64,000 bases of DNA from Paenibacillus sp. sptzw28 (GCF_019550795.1 NZ_CP080545.1:3754001-3818000), one strand, 5' to 3'. Shown: positions 9,522 to 19,026, numbered from the stretch's first letter. Made by a program: numbers and translations. The notes: generated by a model from the letters alone, not told the origin.

Positions 9522-11132
9522 TTAGGGATTAACAAATTGCCACTGCAGGTTGGTACTGGTGCTGCTGCTCCACATTTTCAAGTCGGAGCCGTTAGTCGTA
9601 CTGCCCCCGCCGTCCAAATAAAGACCGGTAGCAGCATTCTTTATCCTGTAATTACCTCCATATGGTTCCAATACCCATTGCTGATTGCTGCTGGTACTGC
9701 TGCTCCACTGTCCGCAAATGGAGCCGCTTGCGGTACGGCCCATACCGTCAAGATACAAGCCTGTTGCAGCATTCTTTATTTTGTAATAGGCTCCGTAGAA
9801 CTCCATTACCCATTGTTGGTTGTTGCTGGTACTGCCGCTCCATTGGCTTGCATTTGAGCCGTTTGCGGTGCGTCCCATCCCGTCAATATACAAGCCTGTC
9901 GTAACGTTCTTCATTTTAGAAGTGTTCATCACACCCATGATCGCTTCAATAATTCCCGGCTGAGTTACCGCATAGGTCGACCTGTCAAACAGTCCAAAAC
10001 CGTACTGTCCGTTGTGTCCATTATCCCAATAAACAGGGACAGATCCGTATTTCTTGGCAGTTGCGGTTATTGCTTTTGCAAAAGCCGCACGATAGGTATT
10101 ATTCGTTGAATCAAAGGCCGTTTTATCGATGGAACCGAATTCGCCGACGACTACCGGATATCCTTGTGTGACGAATTTATCGTACATGGACTTCAGCTGC
10201 GAATCCAAATAATCTTCCTGTCCCCAGGTCGATTTCTTCGAAGTGTCGGTAGCTGCTGCTCCCCACTGGGTAATTGTGCCGGATTCCTCACCGGCGAAGT
10301 CCCAAGGCGAGTAATAATGAACGGATATCATAATTCTCTTTTCAGAGCTTGGAATTGTGGATGATCTGTAATTGTCTGTAGGAAGCGCAAAGCCATAATT
10401 ACCTACAGTATAATCAATGTTCGTATTCCAACCGGGAATAAGAAGCCATCTTGCAGCATTGTTTCCTCCGGTTTGTCTAACAGTATCGACAAAGATTTGG
10501 TTATAAGCATTGAGGTTTGAATAGTATGTGGTATCAGGGGTGCCGAAAGTACCGTCAAATTCTTCGTTCATGGACTCGAAGATCAAATGCTCATCATAAT
10601 TAACAAACGTATTCGCGATCTGCTGCCAGGCTTTTTGATATTTTGCTCTAATCGTGGTTTGATCGCTTGAATTGACTAAAAGCCAGGAACCGGTAACAGA
10701 ATTGTAACCGTCTGTATGCATGTTGATGATGACATACAAGCCCTCGTTGTAGGCATAGTCGACAACTGTTTTAACTCTGCTCAGCCATGTGGAATTAATC
10801 GTATAATTCGGTGCACTCCCTATGTAATTCAAATACGAAACAGGGATACGAATTGTTTTAAATCCTGCTGCCTTTACCTTTTGAATGAGAGCCTGTGTAA
10901 CAGCAGGGTTGCCCCACGCCGTTTCACTCGGTGTACCGTTAGTGCTTGCTTCAAGCTGGTTTCCCAGATTCCAGCCCGCGCCCATTTCAAAAACAATTTG
11001 TGAAGGATTCAATTGATTGAAATCAGCTGTTTCAGCTGCAGATACAACCGGACTCCAACCGGAAATTACAGCTGTAAATGCCAATACCATGCTTAACAGA
11101 TAGACCCTGAGCGACTTAACTTTTAACAACAT
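9522..11132 (-). CDS. Secreted GH5 endoglucanase with C-terminal ricin-type lectin domain
   Basis: Cleaves beta-1,4-glucan outside the cell. A signal peptide of about 33 residues ends at VVSAAE. The GH5 barrel (about 40-400) shows AGWNLGNQLEA, the acid/base Glu190 in ESMNEEFDG, and the nucleophile Glu331 in VVVGEFGS. From about residue 408 there are three homologous repeats of roughly 43 residues with QxW-type ends (NNQQWVM, NQQWVLE, NLQWQF), a beta-trefoil CBM13-like sugar-binding module. GGAGG precedes the ATG. A 7-bp inverted repeat AGTCTCA/TGAGACT lies in the leader about 100 nt upstream. Monocistronic, with its own terminator. Confidence 0.95.
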   Translation of the reverse strand: MLLKVKSLRVYLLSMVLAFTAVISGWSPVVSAAETADFNQLNPSQIVFEMGAGWNLGNQLEASTNGTPSETAWGNPAVTQALIQKVKAAGFKTIRIPVSYLNYIGSAPNYTINSTWLSRVKTVVDYAYNEGLYVIINMHTDGYNSVTGSWLLVNSSDQTTIRAKYQKAWQQIANTFVNYDEHLIFESMNEEFDGTFGTPDTTYYSNLNAYNQIFVDTVRQTGGNNAARWLLIPGWNTNIDYTVGNYGFALPTDNYRSSTIPSSEKRIMISVHYYSPWDFAGEESGTITQWGAAATDTSKKSTWGQEDYLDSQLKSMYDKFVTQGYPVVVGEFGSIDKTAFDSTNNTYRAAFAKAITATAKKYGSVPVYWDNGHNGQYGFGLFDRSTYAVTQPGIIEAIMGVMNTSKMKNVTTGLYIDGMGRTANGSNASQWSGSTSNNQQWVMEFYGAYYKIKNAATGLYLDGMGRTASGSICGQWSSSTSSNQQWVLEPYGGNYRIKNAATGLYLDGGGSTTNGSDLKMWSSSTSTNLQWQFVNP

Positions 11133-11538
11133 GCCTCAAACCTCCGTCTTTCTTTTTCTTCATTATGAAATGAGTTCAATAATCGACCCGATAGCGTCTC
11201 TATTAAGTCCTCCTCTCAGCTGTATAGTCTCATGAAATTTCTTCCTTGAGACTGATGTATGTGATCAGTTACTATGCAATCTGATTATATAATTATAAAT
11301 GCATTTAAATTACCCCATGAATTATCACAAAAATCATATAAAATATATTGAAAGGGTTTTCATTAAAGGATCATTGGACGAGCGGCGCCCAAGAAATGCG
11401 CAAGACCGCCGTCCGTAAGATAATTACTTCCAATATATACAATAACCTCTATCCCTGTCATTGTATAGGTTTACCAGCTGTTTTCATCTCCGCTTTATGG
11501 GCGGTGACAGCTATGCCGGTACTATCCCGGCCTGATGG
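11133..11538. other. Non-coding interval between endoglucanase and dipeptidase
   Basis: AT-rich leader and promoter region of the endoglucanase (11133-11345), then about 190 bp in which I see no gene or convincing motif. Confidence 0.5.
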
Positions 11539-11572
11539 TCAAAAAAAATCACGAAGCTTGCTGCTTCGCGAT
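11539..11572 (-). terminator. Terminator of the dipeptidase gene
   Basis: CGAAGC / GCTTCG stem (11552-11568 region) with TTTTTTTT following on the minus strand, directly after the M20 stop codon. Confidence 0.8.
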
Positions 11573-11581
11573 GTTCCAAAC

Positions 11582-12937
11582 CTATAACCGCTTCAGCAAC
11601 GATACGATCGTCAGAAGCCCTTTGTCGAAATTGTCCAGATGAAAATGCTCGTTCGGCGCATGCAGATTCTCGTCCGGTAGACCAAAGCCCATCATAACGA
11701 CAGGAGCCGCCAGTTCGCGGGAGAAGGTTGCGACGATGGGAATCGATCCTCCGTCTTTCGTGAACAGTGCGCGCGTGCCGTACACGTCTTCGTAAGCATC
11801 CGCAGCCAACTGCAGCATCCGGTCGGACGGATCGATATTGAAAGCACGGGCCTTCTCGCCGTCTTTGATTTGCAGCTGCGCGCCGGGCTGAACATGCTTC
11901 AGCAAATGGCGTTTGATCTTGTCCAGAATGTCCTGCGGATCCTGGTCCCCGACCAGGCGGCAGGTGATCTTGGCATGCGCTTCCTTCGGAATGACCGTCT
12001 TGGTGCCCTCGCCCTGAAAGCCGCCGTAAACGCCGTTAAGTTCAAGCGTCGGCCTCGCTCCGACACGTTCCACAAAGGAGAAGCCTTCTTCGCCGTACAA
12101 CGCATCAAGACCGAGACTGGCCTTCAATTGATCTTCATCCAGCATTTGCTTGGCGAACTCTTCTCTCATGAGCGGCGAAAGCTCCGGCACACCTTCATAG
12201 AATCCGTCGACGCTTACGCGGCCCCGATCATCGTGCAAACTGGCGAGCAATAAGACGAGGGCATGAAGCGCGTTGGGAACGCCCCCGCCGTATGTTCCGG
12301 AGTGCAAATCGGTATTCGCGGTGTTCACAGTGACCTCAAGCGAACACAATCCCCGAAGTCCCGTACTGATAGCGGGCCTGCCCGGCTCGAGAAGTGATGT
12401 GTCCGAAATGAGGACGACGTCGGCGGCCAGCTTGTCCCGATTCGTCGTCAAGAAAGGCGGGAGGTTCCGGCTGGAAACTTCCTCTTCGCCCTCAATGCAC
12501 AGCTTGATATTGACTGGAAGCCGTTCTTCCTGCTTCAATATGGCTTCGATCGCTTTGATATGCAGAAACACCTGGCCTTTATCATCCGTCGCGCCCCGTG
12601 CGTACAGCTTGCCGTCCCGGATGTCCGGTTCGAAGGGAGGCGTCGTCCACAAATGCAGCGGATCGACCGGCTGTACGTCGTAATGACCGTAAACCAGCAC
12701 GGTAGGTTTGCCGGGAGCATGAAGATGATCCGCATACACGATCGGATGGCCTTCGGTTTGATGCACTTCGACGTTCTGGAGGCCCGCCCGGTTCAGCGCG
12801 TCCGCAAGCCATTCAGCCGCTTTGTTCATATCCGCTTTATGCTCGGACTGGGCGGATATACTCGGGATGGACAACCATTGCTTCAGCTCTTCCAGCTGCT
12901 GCTTCCTTAAGTTTTGAAAATAGGTTTCATAACTCAT
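11582..12937 (-). CDS. M20-family metallodipeptidase
   Basis: Two-zinc exopeptidase of the dipeptidase group, cytoplasmic. Metal-binding motifs are in order: VYGHYDVQPVDP (His/Asp), ARGATDDKGQ (bridging Asp), EGEEEVSS (general base and ligand Glu), then DTSLLEPG and a distal GLPDENLHAPNEHF His. About 451 residues, normal for the family. I choose the ATG at 12937, which has AAAGGGAGG about 12 nt upstream; the longer frame starts inside that ribosome site. Single gene with its own terminator. Confidence 0.93.
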   Translation of the reverse strand: MSYETYFQNLRKQQLEELKQWLSIPSISAQSEHKADMNKAAEWLADALNRAGLQNVEVHQTEGHPIVYADHLHAPGKPTVLVYGHYDVQPVDPLHLWTTPPFEPDIRDGKLYARGATDDKGQVFLHIKAIEAILKQEERLPVNIKLCIEGEEEVSSRNLPPFLTTNRDKLAADVVLISDTSLLEPGRPAISTGLRGLCSLEVTVNTANTDLHSGTYGGGVPNALHALVLLLASLHDDRGRVSVDGFYEGVPELSPLMREEFAKQMLDEDQLKASLGLDALYGEEGFSFVERVGARPTLELNGVYGGFQGEGTKTVIPKEAHAKITCRLVGDQDPQDILDKIKRHLLKHVQPGAQLQIKDGEKARAFNIDPSDRMLQLAADAYEDVYGTRALFTKDGGSIPIVATFSRELAAPVVMMGFGLPDENLHAPNEHFHLDNFDKGLLTIVSLLKRL

Positions 12938-13033
12938 CGTGCATTTCATCCTCCCTTTCAATTTATATCCATATCATATACCTCCTCCAGGCAAAGATGC
13001 CAGAGACTCGGCGTACATTGTCACGCACTTGCG

Positions 13034-13855
13034 TTATTTGTTATTTTCAGGACTGGAGGAGGATTCTTTGATTTTCTCAATAACAAATTGTTTCAATCCT
13101 TCTAAATCAGCAGGTTTATATTGTTTTACTTTTTGTTCAGCGTTGTAAGCATCAGTAGCATTTCGCACTATGTATTGATATTGCGGCGGTACCAAATTCA
13201 TTGCCCATTCTCCAGCTTGCGCTTTCGAATATATTTCCTCGTTCTCTTTATAAGACCATATTCTAATTAAAGATAATATACCTGTTACAAGAAGTTCTCC
13301 TTCCAGATTAATAAAGTAATCGACGCCCCAAACGATCGAATCCCAAAAATCTTCTGGAGGTACCTTAGGGAAGACCTTATTAATTTCTGGTCCAAATATA
13401 CAAATCCCACTTTGATTGGTAAGTGTTACGTGACATGCCAAATCTCCATCAGTATACACCTGCTTATAATCCCAAAAATCCAAATTATGTTCTGCATCGA
13501 TAACTTCAAGCTTTTCACGCCAATATTCACTAAAATGAAATTGATAAGGGGTAGGATGCACCCAAGGTGTGATTTCAGAATGAGTCAATATACTTAGCTC
13601 AATAGGAATCGGCTGCTTGTGTAATGCCAGGAATCCTTGCATCAACTTGAAACGTTGAAAGGCATCCAACTTATTATGGATGACAACCAAAATGTCTAAG
13701 TCACTGTGAGAGGGCTGGAAGCAACCTAAACACATAGATCCATGAATGTAAATGCCAATGAGATTTTCATCCAGGACATTTATTAAATACTCTTTAATAT
13801 TGGCTGCCTGTGTCTTGATTTCAGCAGGACAACTATGCCAGTCGTAACCGCTCAT
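13034..13855 (-). CDS. Aminoglycoside nucleotidyltransferase-like protein (AadA/DUF4111 type)
   Basis: The N-terminal nucleotidyltransferase fold shows YIHGSMCLGCFQPSHSDLD, the GS-x(n)-DxD metal site, followed by the AadA-type helical domain (AGEWAMNLVPPQY). Proteins of this form adenylylate streptomycin or spectinomycin, but many chromosomal relatives are uncharacterised. The ATG at 13855 has GGGGGT upstream. AT-richer than the peptidase next door. Substrate is unproven. Confidence 0.75.
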   Translation of the reverse strand: MSGYDWHSCPAEIKTQAANIKEYLINVLDENLIGIYIHGSMCLGCFQPSHSDLDILVVIHNKLDAFQRFKLMQGFLALHKQPIPIELSILTHSEITPWVHPTPYQFHFSEYWREKLEVIDAEHNLDFWDYKQVYTDGDLACHVTLTNQSGICIFGPEINKVFPKVPPEDFWDSIVWGVDYFINLEGELLVTGILSLIRIWSYKENEEIYSKAQAGEWAMNLVPPQYQYIVRNATDAYNAEQKVKQYKPADLEGLKQFVIEKIKESSSSPENNK

Positions 13856-13879
13856 TGATTGCACCCCCGCAATGCACAA

Positions 13880-14294
13880 TTATTTGTTATAGCTCAATAA
13901 TACATAAGTCGCTTAGCTGTTTTGAGGAATTTTCGTTTATAACTAAATATTACCGGATAAAGCGCGTGCTCAGCGCCTTATGCGGCGGTTACACTGCACT
14001 GACTATTGCCCTATTCCGCCATTCTACCCTTACCACTGTCCACACAGTTCAAATTTGGAATCATACGATATGTGTAGATTTCGTACAAAAAATTCATAAT
14101 CGTGAAGGAGACCGAAAGAAAGATGGCTGTAATCCAAACTGCATTAAACTATACCCGGGCTAATGCAACAAACTTTTCCGATTCAATTAACATCCCGGCT
14201 TCGGCCGTCTCCTACGGATTCGTCTAGTGATAAGATTTTTCAACCGTCTTCGTTTCCGGATTAGCTTAATCGTTTCAATGACGGCACGAACGAC
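13880..14294. other. Mostly non-coding interval
   Basis: No full gene seen. It contains the small ORF at 14123-14227 and AT-rich flanks. Confidence 0.4.
14123..14227 (+). CDS. Small ORF, possibly a truncated gene
   Basis: Thirty-four codons starting MAVIQTALNYTRANA and ending ASAVSYGFV before TAG. GAAGGAGACC lies at a suitable distance before the ATG. I do not recognise it. It could be a real microprotein or the 5' end of a lost gene; no downstream frame continues it. Confidence 0.35.
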   Translation: MAVIQTALNYTRANATNFSDSINIPASAVSYGFV

Positions 14295-14328
14295 AAGAAA
14301 GCCGTCTGCCATAGCAGGCGGCTTTCTC
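14295..14328 (-). terminator. Probable terminator of the lipoprotein gene
   Basis: GAAAGCCGTCTGC / GCAGGCGGCTTTC, a 13-bp stem with one G-U pair and a CATA loop. On the minus strand it is followed by TTGTCGTT. It lies about 65 nt after the lipoprotein stop. Confidence 0.6.
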
Positions 14329-14390
14329 TGGAAAATTGGTCTTAAGTTTATGTGGATTACTGGAAGCAGTGTTCAGCCTTAAGTTCAAGC

Positions 14391-15101
14391 TTATTTCGTT
14401 TCCGTCACTAGCTTTAAGGTGCGAATTGTCTCGAGAAAACGCGGCACAGCCGTTGCAGCGTCGTCCTTTCCGTAACGGAAGCGGATTCCGTACCGGGTCC
14501 CCTCATGCTCGAAGGCAAAAAAATCGGTTAAAATGGCAGGGTTATCGCCGCCTTCCGGCTGCGAGCCAATGTATTCCGCAAACGGTACAAGCGCTTCGTA
14601 CGTTTTCTTCAGACTGGCTTCTTCAACCGCGAATTGGGTGAATGGTCCAATCGTAATCAGATTTCGAGTATCGTACCCGAATTCAACGCCATCCTCCATA
14701 TCGTAACGCTCCAGCACGGACGGTAAGTAGAGACCGAACGGCTCAAAAGGGGCCAAGCTTTCAAACTTGGCGGTGACCTCCTTCCCATCTATCGTCATCT
14801 TAATTTTGCTTGTACCTTCATACACGGGAATATCGGTTAAAGGCAATTCGCTACCCGCCGCGTCGTCAGCGGGTTGTTCAGCCAAAGGGCTTTTGGCGGC
14901 CCCGTCGTTTGTTGCATCCGTTCCGTTATTACCAATTGGTCCATCCTTACTTTGTTGATTGGTATCCTTATTCGTGGTTTGATTTTGTCCAATATTATGA
15001 GTCACTTCTCCGGGGCTGCCCTTCGAGCAGGCGGCGGTGGCGGTAACCACGGCGGCGGCAGCGAGAATAAGCATCAGCCGTTTATGGTTGGATTTCATCA
15101 T
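14391..15101 (-). CDS. Hypothetical lipoprotein
   Basis: The ATG at 15101 (ATGATG) follows GAGAGGAGAGGAT. The signal peptide ends in a lipobox (VVTATAAC, Cys about residue 25), followed by a low-complexity Asn/Gln/Asp linker to about residue 85, then a globular domain (IPVYEGTSKIKMTIDGKEV to the end). Probably tethered to the outer face of the membrane. I do not recognise the domain. Confidence 0.75.
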   Translation of the reverse strand: MMKSNHKRLMLILAAAAVVTATAACSKGSPGEVTHNIGQNQTTNKDTNQQSKDGPIGNNGTDATNDGAAKSPLAEQPADDAAGSELPLTDIPVYEGTSKIKMTIDGKEVTAKFESLAPFEPFGLYLPSVLERYDMEDGVEFGYDTRNLITIGPFTQFAVEEASLKKTYEALVPFAEYIGSQPEGGDNPAILTDFFAFEHEGTRYGIRFRYGKDDAATAVPRFLETIRTLKLVTETK

Positions 15102-15339
15102 ATCCTCTCCTCTCGAGCATACAGACGAAGTACAGGTGGAAAATGTTACATCCCAAGGAAACCCGTACAGCTTCATGCTGTAAATCGATTTCCATCGATT
15201 CCAGTTATACTCCGACACATATTGTTCATAACGGCTGGCGTCGTAAGGCTGCTGCAGGAATCCTCCAGCACGTCGCCGGTGACGTGCCCCGGGAATTGTT
15301 CTTGCTCCACGATCGCGATCGAGTGAATGGCGAATAACG

Positions 15340-16827
15340 TTACTTGATGACCAAAACGTTCACGGAATGGGGTTGAATTTCGACCGTAACATCAGAGAGC
15401 GTATTCCAACGCAAAGGCTGCTCGATGACACGGACCTGCTCTTTGCCGATATCGTTGTAAGCGTCTTTCGAATCGCCGACCAAACTATAAAGGACCGCGT
15501 TCGAATATTGGACTGCACTGCCAAGATGCAGGGAAACGGTTTCCGCCAGATCCGGATGGCGATTGACCAAAGCAATTCCCAAATCTTCGCTTCCCGTCCG
15601 TTTGGTGGCGACTGCATCAACATGCGGGACACTGGTTGTCTTGCCGGCCTTCTCCACATCGAAAGCCGGATTTTCCGACAGCCAAGAGTCAACGACGATA
15701 TCTCCTAAGTGACGAACATAGAGCTCAAACACAAAGTAACTGGATCTCAGGACGATCCCGTCTTGATGCGTAAAGATGGCTCCTCTTGTATTGACGGTCG
15801 GGGCGAAATTCGCCATTCCGACGACATCGCTATGCTTGTGACACTGATTTAAGAAACAGGCTGTAAACACGGCATCCGCCATGGTGTAGCTGGAATTAAT
15901 GTCGTTTTTATCCCTCGGCGTTATATAATCTTTGGTTCCGGAATTAATATCCGGATGATGCCAGCCCCGAAGATTCCATTCGTCATAGGCAATACGGATT
16001 CTGCCCAGATAGCCGAGCGAGCCGAGAATATTTTTCGTCTTTAGAATAGGCTTCTCAATTTCCATGGTATAAGCCATACAAGTTTCATAATTCGATAAAT
16101 CGTTGACTTGGCCCAGATGATCCCAATAGTCGTGAATCGAAATCCAATCCAAATAATTCCCCGCTTCCCGCAGCAAATTCAGATTCCAATCCAAATCCGA
16201 AATGCTCGCTGCCAGCAGCTCGATGTTCGGGTCAACCCGCTTCATCATTTTCGCCGATTCCTTTACGAAACGCCCCCATTCCCTAAGATTCTTGGCCCCC
16301 ATTTCCCAGTCGCCGTAGTTTTCATTGCCGATGCTCCAGTATTTTACTTTATAGGGCTCAGGATGGCCGTTTTCAATACGGAGCTTCGCCCATTTTCCTT
16401 CAGTAGGGAGGTTGCAGTACTCAACCCAATCGCTCATTTCTTCAGGTGACCCCGTCCCGGCATTTGTGCAAATATATGGCTCTGCGCCGATCAACCGGCA
16501 ATATTCAATAAACTCGTCCGTGCCGAACAGATTCGATTCCTCTACCCGCCATGCCTTATCAAAGTAAGGCGTGCGCTGCTTTCCTATTGCATCTTTCCAG
16601 TGGTAGGCAGAAACAAAGCAGCCGCCTGGCCAGCGTACAATCGGAACCTCAATTCGTTTAAGTGCTTCCACTACGTCTTGACGATATCCGCTGCTGCCTG
16701 ACAATGCGGACTCCGGATCAAGGATGCCGCCATAGATTTGACGATGAAAATGCTCCAGAAAGTGACCGAAAATTTTCTTGTCTCTTCTGCCAAGTTCTCT
16801 CCTTGGATTAACCTCCAACCTAGACAT
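15340..16827 (-). CDS. abfA: GH51 alpha-L-arabinofuranosidase
   Basis: Releases arabinose from arabinan or arabinoxylan fragments. KIFGHFLEHFHRQIYGG near the N terminus, VRWPGGCFVSAYHW, acid/base Glu in YWSIGNENYGDWE (about 175) and nucleophile Glu in IAYDEWNLRG (about 293) are all present; about 495 residues is typical. No signal peptide, so cytoplasmic. The ATG at 16827 has GGAGCGTGGGAGA upstream. It is driven by a clear SigmaA-type promoter with a palindromic operator just downstream, and is divergent from a LacI regulator. The symbol follows the family, not a proven orthologue. Confidence 0.92.
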   Translation of the reverse strand: MSRLEVNPRRELGRRDKKIFGHFLEHFHRQIYGGILDPESALSGSSGYRQDVVEALKRIEVPIVRWPGGCFVSAYHWKDAIGKQRTPYFDKAWRVEESNLFGTDEFIEYCRLIGAEPYICTNAGTGSPEEMSDWVEYCNLPTEGKWAKLRIENGHPEPYKVKYWSIGNENYGDWEMGAKNLREWGRFVKESAKMMKRVDPNIELLAASISDLDWNLNLLREAGNYLDWISIHDYWDHLGQVNDLSNYETCMAYTMEIEKPILKTKNILGSLGYLGRIRIAYDEWNLRGWHHPDINSGTKDYITPRDKNDINSSYTMADAVFTACFLNQCHKHSDVVGMANFAPTVNTRGAIFTHQDGIVLRSSYFVFELYVRHLGDIVVDSWLSENPAFDVEKAGKTTSVPHVDAVATKRTGSEDLGIALVNRHPDLAETVSLHLGSAVQYSNAVLYSLVGDSKDAYNDIGKEQVRVIEQPLRWNTLSDVTVEIQPHSVNVLVIK

Positions 16828-16856
16828 TCTCCCACGCTCCATGATCAGATAATTTA

Positions 16857-16870
16857 CGTGTGCGCACACG
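16857..16870. promoter_or_regulatory. Palindromic operator in the GH51 leader
   Basis: CGTGTGCGCACACG, a perfect 14-bp palindrome. It starts about 18 nt downstream of the -10 box of the GH51 promoter, so a bound repressor would block transcription. A near-identical copy lies at 16988-17001. Confidence 0.8.
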
Positions 16871-16887
16871 ACTCGAAATACAATTGC

Positions 16888-16916
16888 ACTATATCTCGAA
16901 TAGTTTGTTATGTCAA
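16888..16916 (-). promoter_or_regulatory. SigmaA-type promoter of the GH51 gene
   Basis: On the minus strand TTGACA (16911-16916), a 17-nt spacer and TATAGT (16888-16893). Confidence 0.8.
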
Positions 16917-16940
16917 TAACAATACTGAAATCCTTCTAAG

Positions 16941-16970
16941 TTCTTGCCTTAAGCAATTTCCTATTATAAA
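16941..16970 (+). promoter_or_regulatory. Probable promoter of the LacI-family gene
   Basis: TTCTTG (16941-16946), 18-nt spacer, TATAAA (16965-16970). The second operator lies immediately downstream, suggesting autoregulation. Confidence 0.5.
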
Positions 16971-16987
16971 ATAAGTAGCAGTTACAT

Positions 16988-17001
16988 CGTGTGCGTACAC
17001 G
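16988..17001. promoter_or_regulatory. Second palindromic operator
   Basis: CGTGTGCGTACACG, identical to the 16857 copy except for one C to T change. The copies are 131 bp apart, one before each divergent gene. Confidence 0.75.
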
Positions 17002-17028
17002 AACATTCGTGTAAAAAAGGAGCCGGAA

Positions 17029-18021
17029 ATGTCAGTCACGATTAAAGATATAGCCCAAATATGCAAGGTTTCCGAAGGTACCGTCGACCGTGCGTTAAAC
17101 GCCAGGCCGGGAATTAGCAAGAAGACGAAAGAATATATTCTAAAAGTCGCGAAAGAGTTAAACTACTCGCCCAATCATTTAGCCCGGGGTCTTGCCAAGG
17201 GCCGGTCGATGACACTCGGCGTCATTTTATTCGATGTCCGAAATCCATATTTTGCGCAGTTAATGAACGCCATTGAGGTCAAAGCCAGGGAACAGGAGTA
17301 TATCGTTTTCCCTATTTTTACGCATCACGATCCTCATAATGAGCGGAAAGCACTCGAGCATTTCAAGACGCGGCAAGTAGACGGGATTATCATGTTCAGC
17401 GTACAGTCCGGACATGAATTTGAAAAAGAATTGCTTGATTTAAAGATACCTATCGTTACAATCGGAAATCGTATTTCCGGCGGGTGGACCTATGTAGGCA
17501 TTAACGAACGTGAATCTATGAAAGACGCTGTGAAACATGTCGTAAGCCAAGGTTACGAAGAAATTATTTATATTTGCCCTCCATTGGCCCGCAGAGGCGA
17601 GGTCAATCTTTATACACTGGAAGAAAGATTGGCCGGATGCCGCGAAGGTTTATCGGAAATGGGAAAGAAGGAACCGCTCGTCATCATGGATGCGGATTAC
17701 ATCAAAGCCGTCAGCCAGATAGATCTGGAATCCGAGCTCAAAAAAGCAATTGTATGCCCTGCGGACATCTACGCACTGGAAGTGCTTAATCATTTTAAGA
17801 AAAACAAAATCAGAGTCCCTGAACAGGTCGGCCTCATGGGCTTCGATGATATCGATATGTTGAAATATATTTCTCCCAGATTATGCTCCGTACGATACCC
17901 TGTAAGCGAGATAGGAATAACAGCAGTGGGTCGCTTGCTTGAAGAAATCGATGGAAACCACAATAAACATTTGAATGTGCTGCTTTTGCAGCATCAAATC
18001 GTAACAGGTGAATCTTTATAA
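17029..18021 (+). CDS. LacI-family regulator of the GH51 gene
   Basis: The N-terminal helix-turn-helix is TIKDIAQICKVSEGTVDRAL and the hinge NYSPNHLARGLA. The effector domain follows (LGVILFDVRNPYFAQLMNAI, then IPEQVGLMGFDDID-type core). 330 residues is standard. GGAGCCGGAA precedes the ATG. Two palindromic operators in the divergent intergenic region are its likely targets; an arabinose-related effector is inferred only from the GH51 neighbour. Confidence 0.92.
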   Translation: MSVTIKDIAQICKVSEGTVDRALNARPGISKKTKEYILKVAKELNYSPNHLARGLAKGRSMTLGVILFDVRNPYFAQLMNAIEVKAREQEYIVFPIFTHHDPHNERKALEHFKTRQVDGIIMFSVQSGHEFEKELLDLKIPIVTIGNRISGGWTYVGINERESMKDAVKHVVSQGYEEIIYICPPLARRGEVNLYTLEERLAGCREGLSEMGKKEPLVIMDADYIKAVSQIDLESELKKAIVCPADIYALEVLNHFKKNKIRVPEQVGLMGFDDIDMLKYISPRLCSVRYPVSEIGITAVGRLLEEIDGNHNKHLNVLLLQHQIVTGESL

Positions 18022-18116
18022 CGATATCTCGGGGCGAATCATCGTCCTGGCGGCAATTTGAAAGTGTATTTAACAACTGGCTTACTTTCTGTTTCTGTTT
18101 GTCGGGTAAAAGTAAA

Positions 18117-18146
18117 GGCCGATAGGATTACTCCTCTCGGCTATAT
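18117..18146 (+). terminator. Possible terminator after the LacI gene
   Basis: GCCGATAGGA / TCCTCTCGGC with one mismatch, followed by TATATTGTAG. It overlaps the end of a gene relic on the other strand. Confidence 0.35.
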
Positions 18147-18375
18147 TGTAGTCCTTCCAGCTCGGCGAGCAGGGCCGCTGCTTCCGCATCGACCTCCGCC
18201 TGGGTTGCACCGGCGTTACCTTCTACCGACACTGCCACTGGCACCGCTTGCTCAAGAGATTGCAGGCTTTCACCGTATAAGTTCCTGCTGCTACAGATTC
18301 GGATGTAACGGTATGGCATCGTATCCGGATTGACGGCGGAATACCATTTGAATTCGCTGCCCCCCTCTTAGATAG
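18128..18375 (-). pseudogene. C-terminal relic of a large surface or glycosidase protein
   Basis: The minus strand reads FKWYSAVNPDTMPYRYIRI, like the end of a sugar-binding jelly-roll, then NAGATQAEVDAEAAALLAEL, a FIVAR-type helical repeat. It is bounded upstream by an in-frame TAA and has no start. Such pieces come from large extracellular proteins of Bacillota; the rest is gone. Confidence 0.45.
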
Positions 18376-18462
18376 TGGAAAGCGTCGAAATGTTGAAGCT
18401 TAAGCTTAATACATTAGCAAGTTAAAGTTTTTATTCAACTAACGTTTCATTGGCCCCTACTT

Positions 18463-19026
18463 TTATTGAAAATAAATAGCCATCCTCGCATCAAGTAACA
18501 TCATTCGGTCCGCTGATACCGCCTCTGAATCCATAATGACAGACAAAATATAGGTACTTACCATCTCTTCTTGAGTCTGATTTTTGCCGGAAGGCAAGTC
18601 AGTTACAAATCTGTTGCTCGCTGAATCATAAAAATAATCTAGGTTTCGCTCGCCGTGTTCAATAGCATTTTCTTCTCCGTATAACCTCTTGATCTCTGCC
18701 TTGGACATCCCAATGACAGCACCGCGTGCAGTTTTATATCTACCTTTCGAGTTTTGGTCCAGAGTTATACCAGCCACAATATCATTACGATACATAATTA
18801 AGACACCGGCAGTATACTCCGTAATCTTAAAGCCGCTTTCCTCCCCGGTGCCCAAGAAGCTCTCAACATCGGAACGGGCCATGCCATAACATATTTTCCC
18901 CTTGTCTGTGTCTAATTGCACTATACACATATCGTCTTTTGAAAAAGAATCAGCTTTAAACTCACCCTCATCGCCACATCCCATGATGAAGAGTAACAGA
19001 AACAATATTGGAATCATTATTTTCAT
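18463..19026 (-). CDS. Hypothetical lipoprotein
   Basis: The product begins MKIMIPILFLLLFIMGCGDE, a short lipoprotein signal with lipobox IMGC. The body contains two related stretches (GMARSDVESFLGTGEE and GMSKAEIKRLYGEE), each like the small helix of SmpA/BamE-type folds, suggesting an internal duplication. 187 residues. Function unknown. Confidence 0.75.
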   Translation of the reverse strand: MKIMIPILFLLLFIMGCGDEGEFKADSFSKDDMCIVQLDTDKGKICYGMARSDVESFLGTGEESGFKITEYTAGVLIMYRNDIVAGITLDQNSKGRYKTARGAVIGMSKAEIKRLYGEENAIEHGERNLDYFYDSASNRFVTDLPSGKNQTQEEMVSTYILSVIMDSEAVSADRMMLLDARMAIYFQ

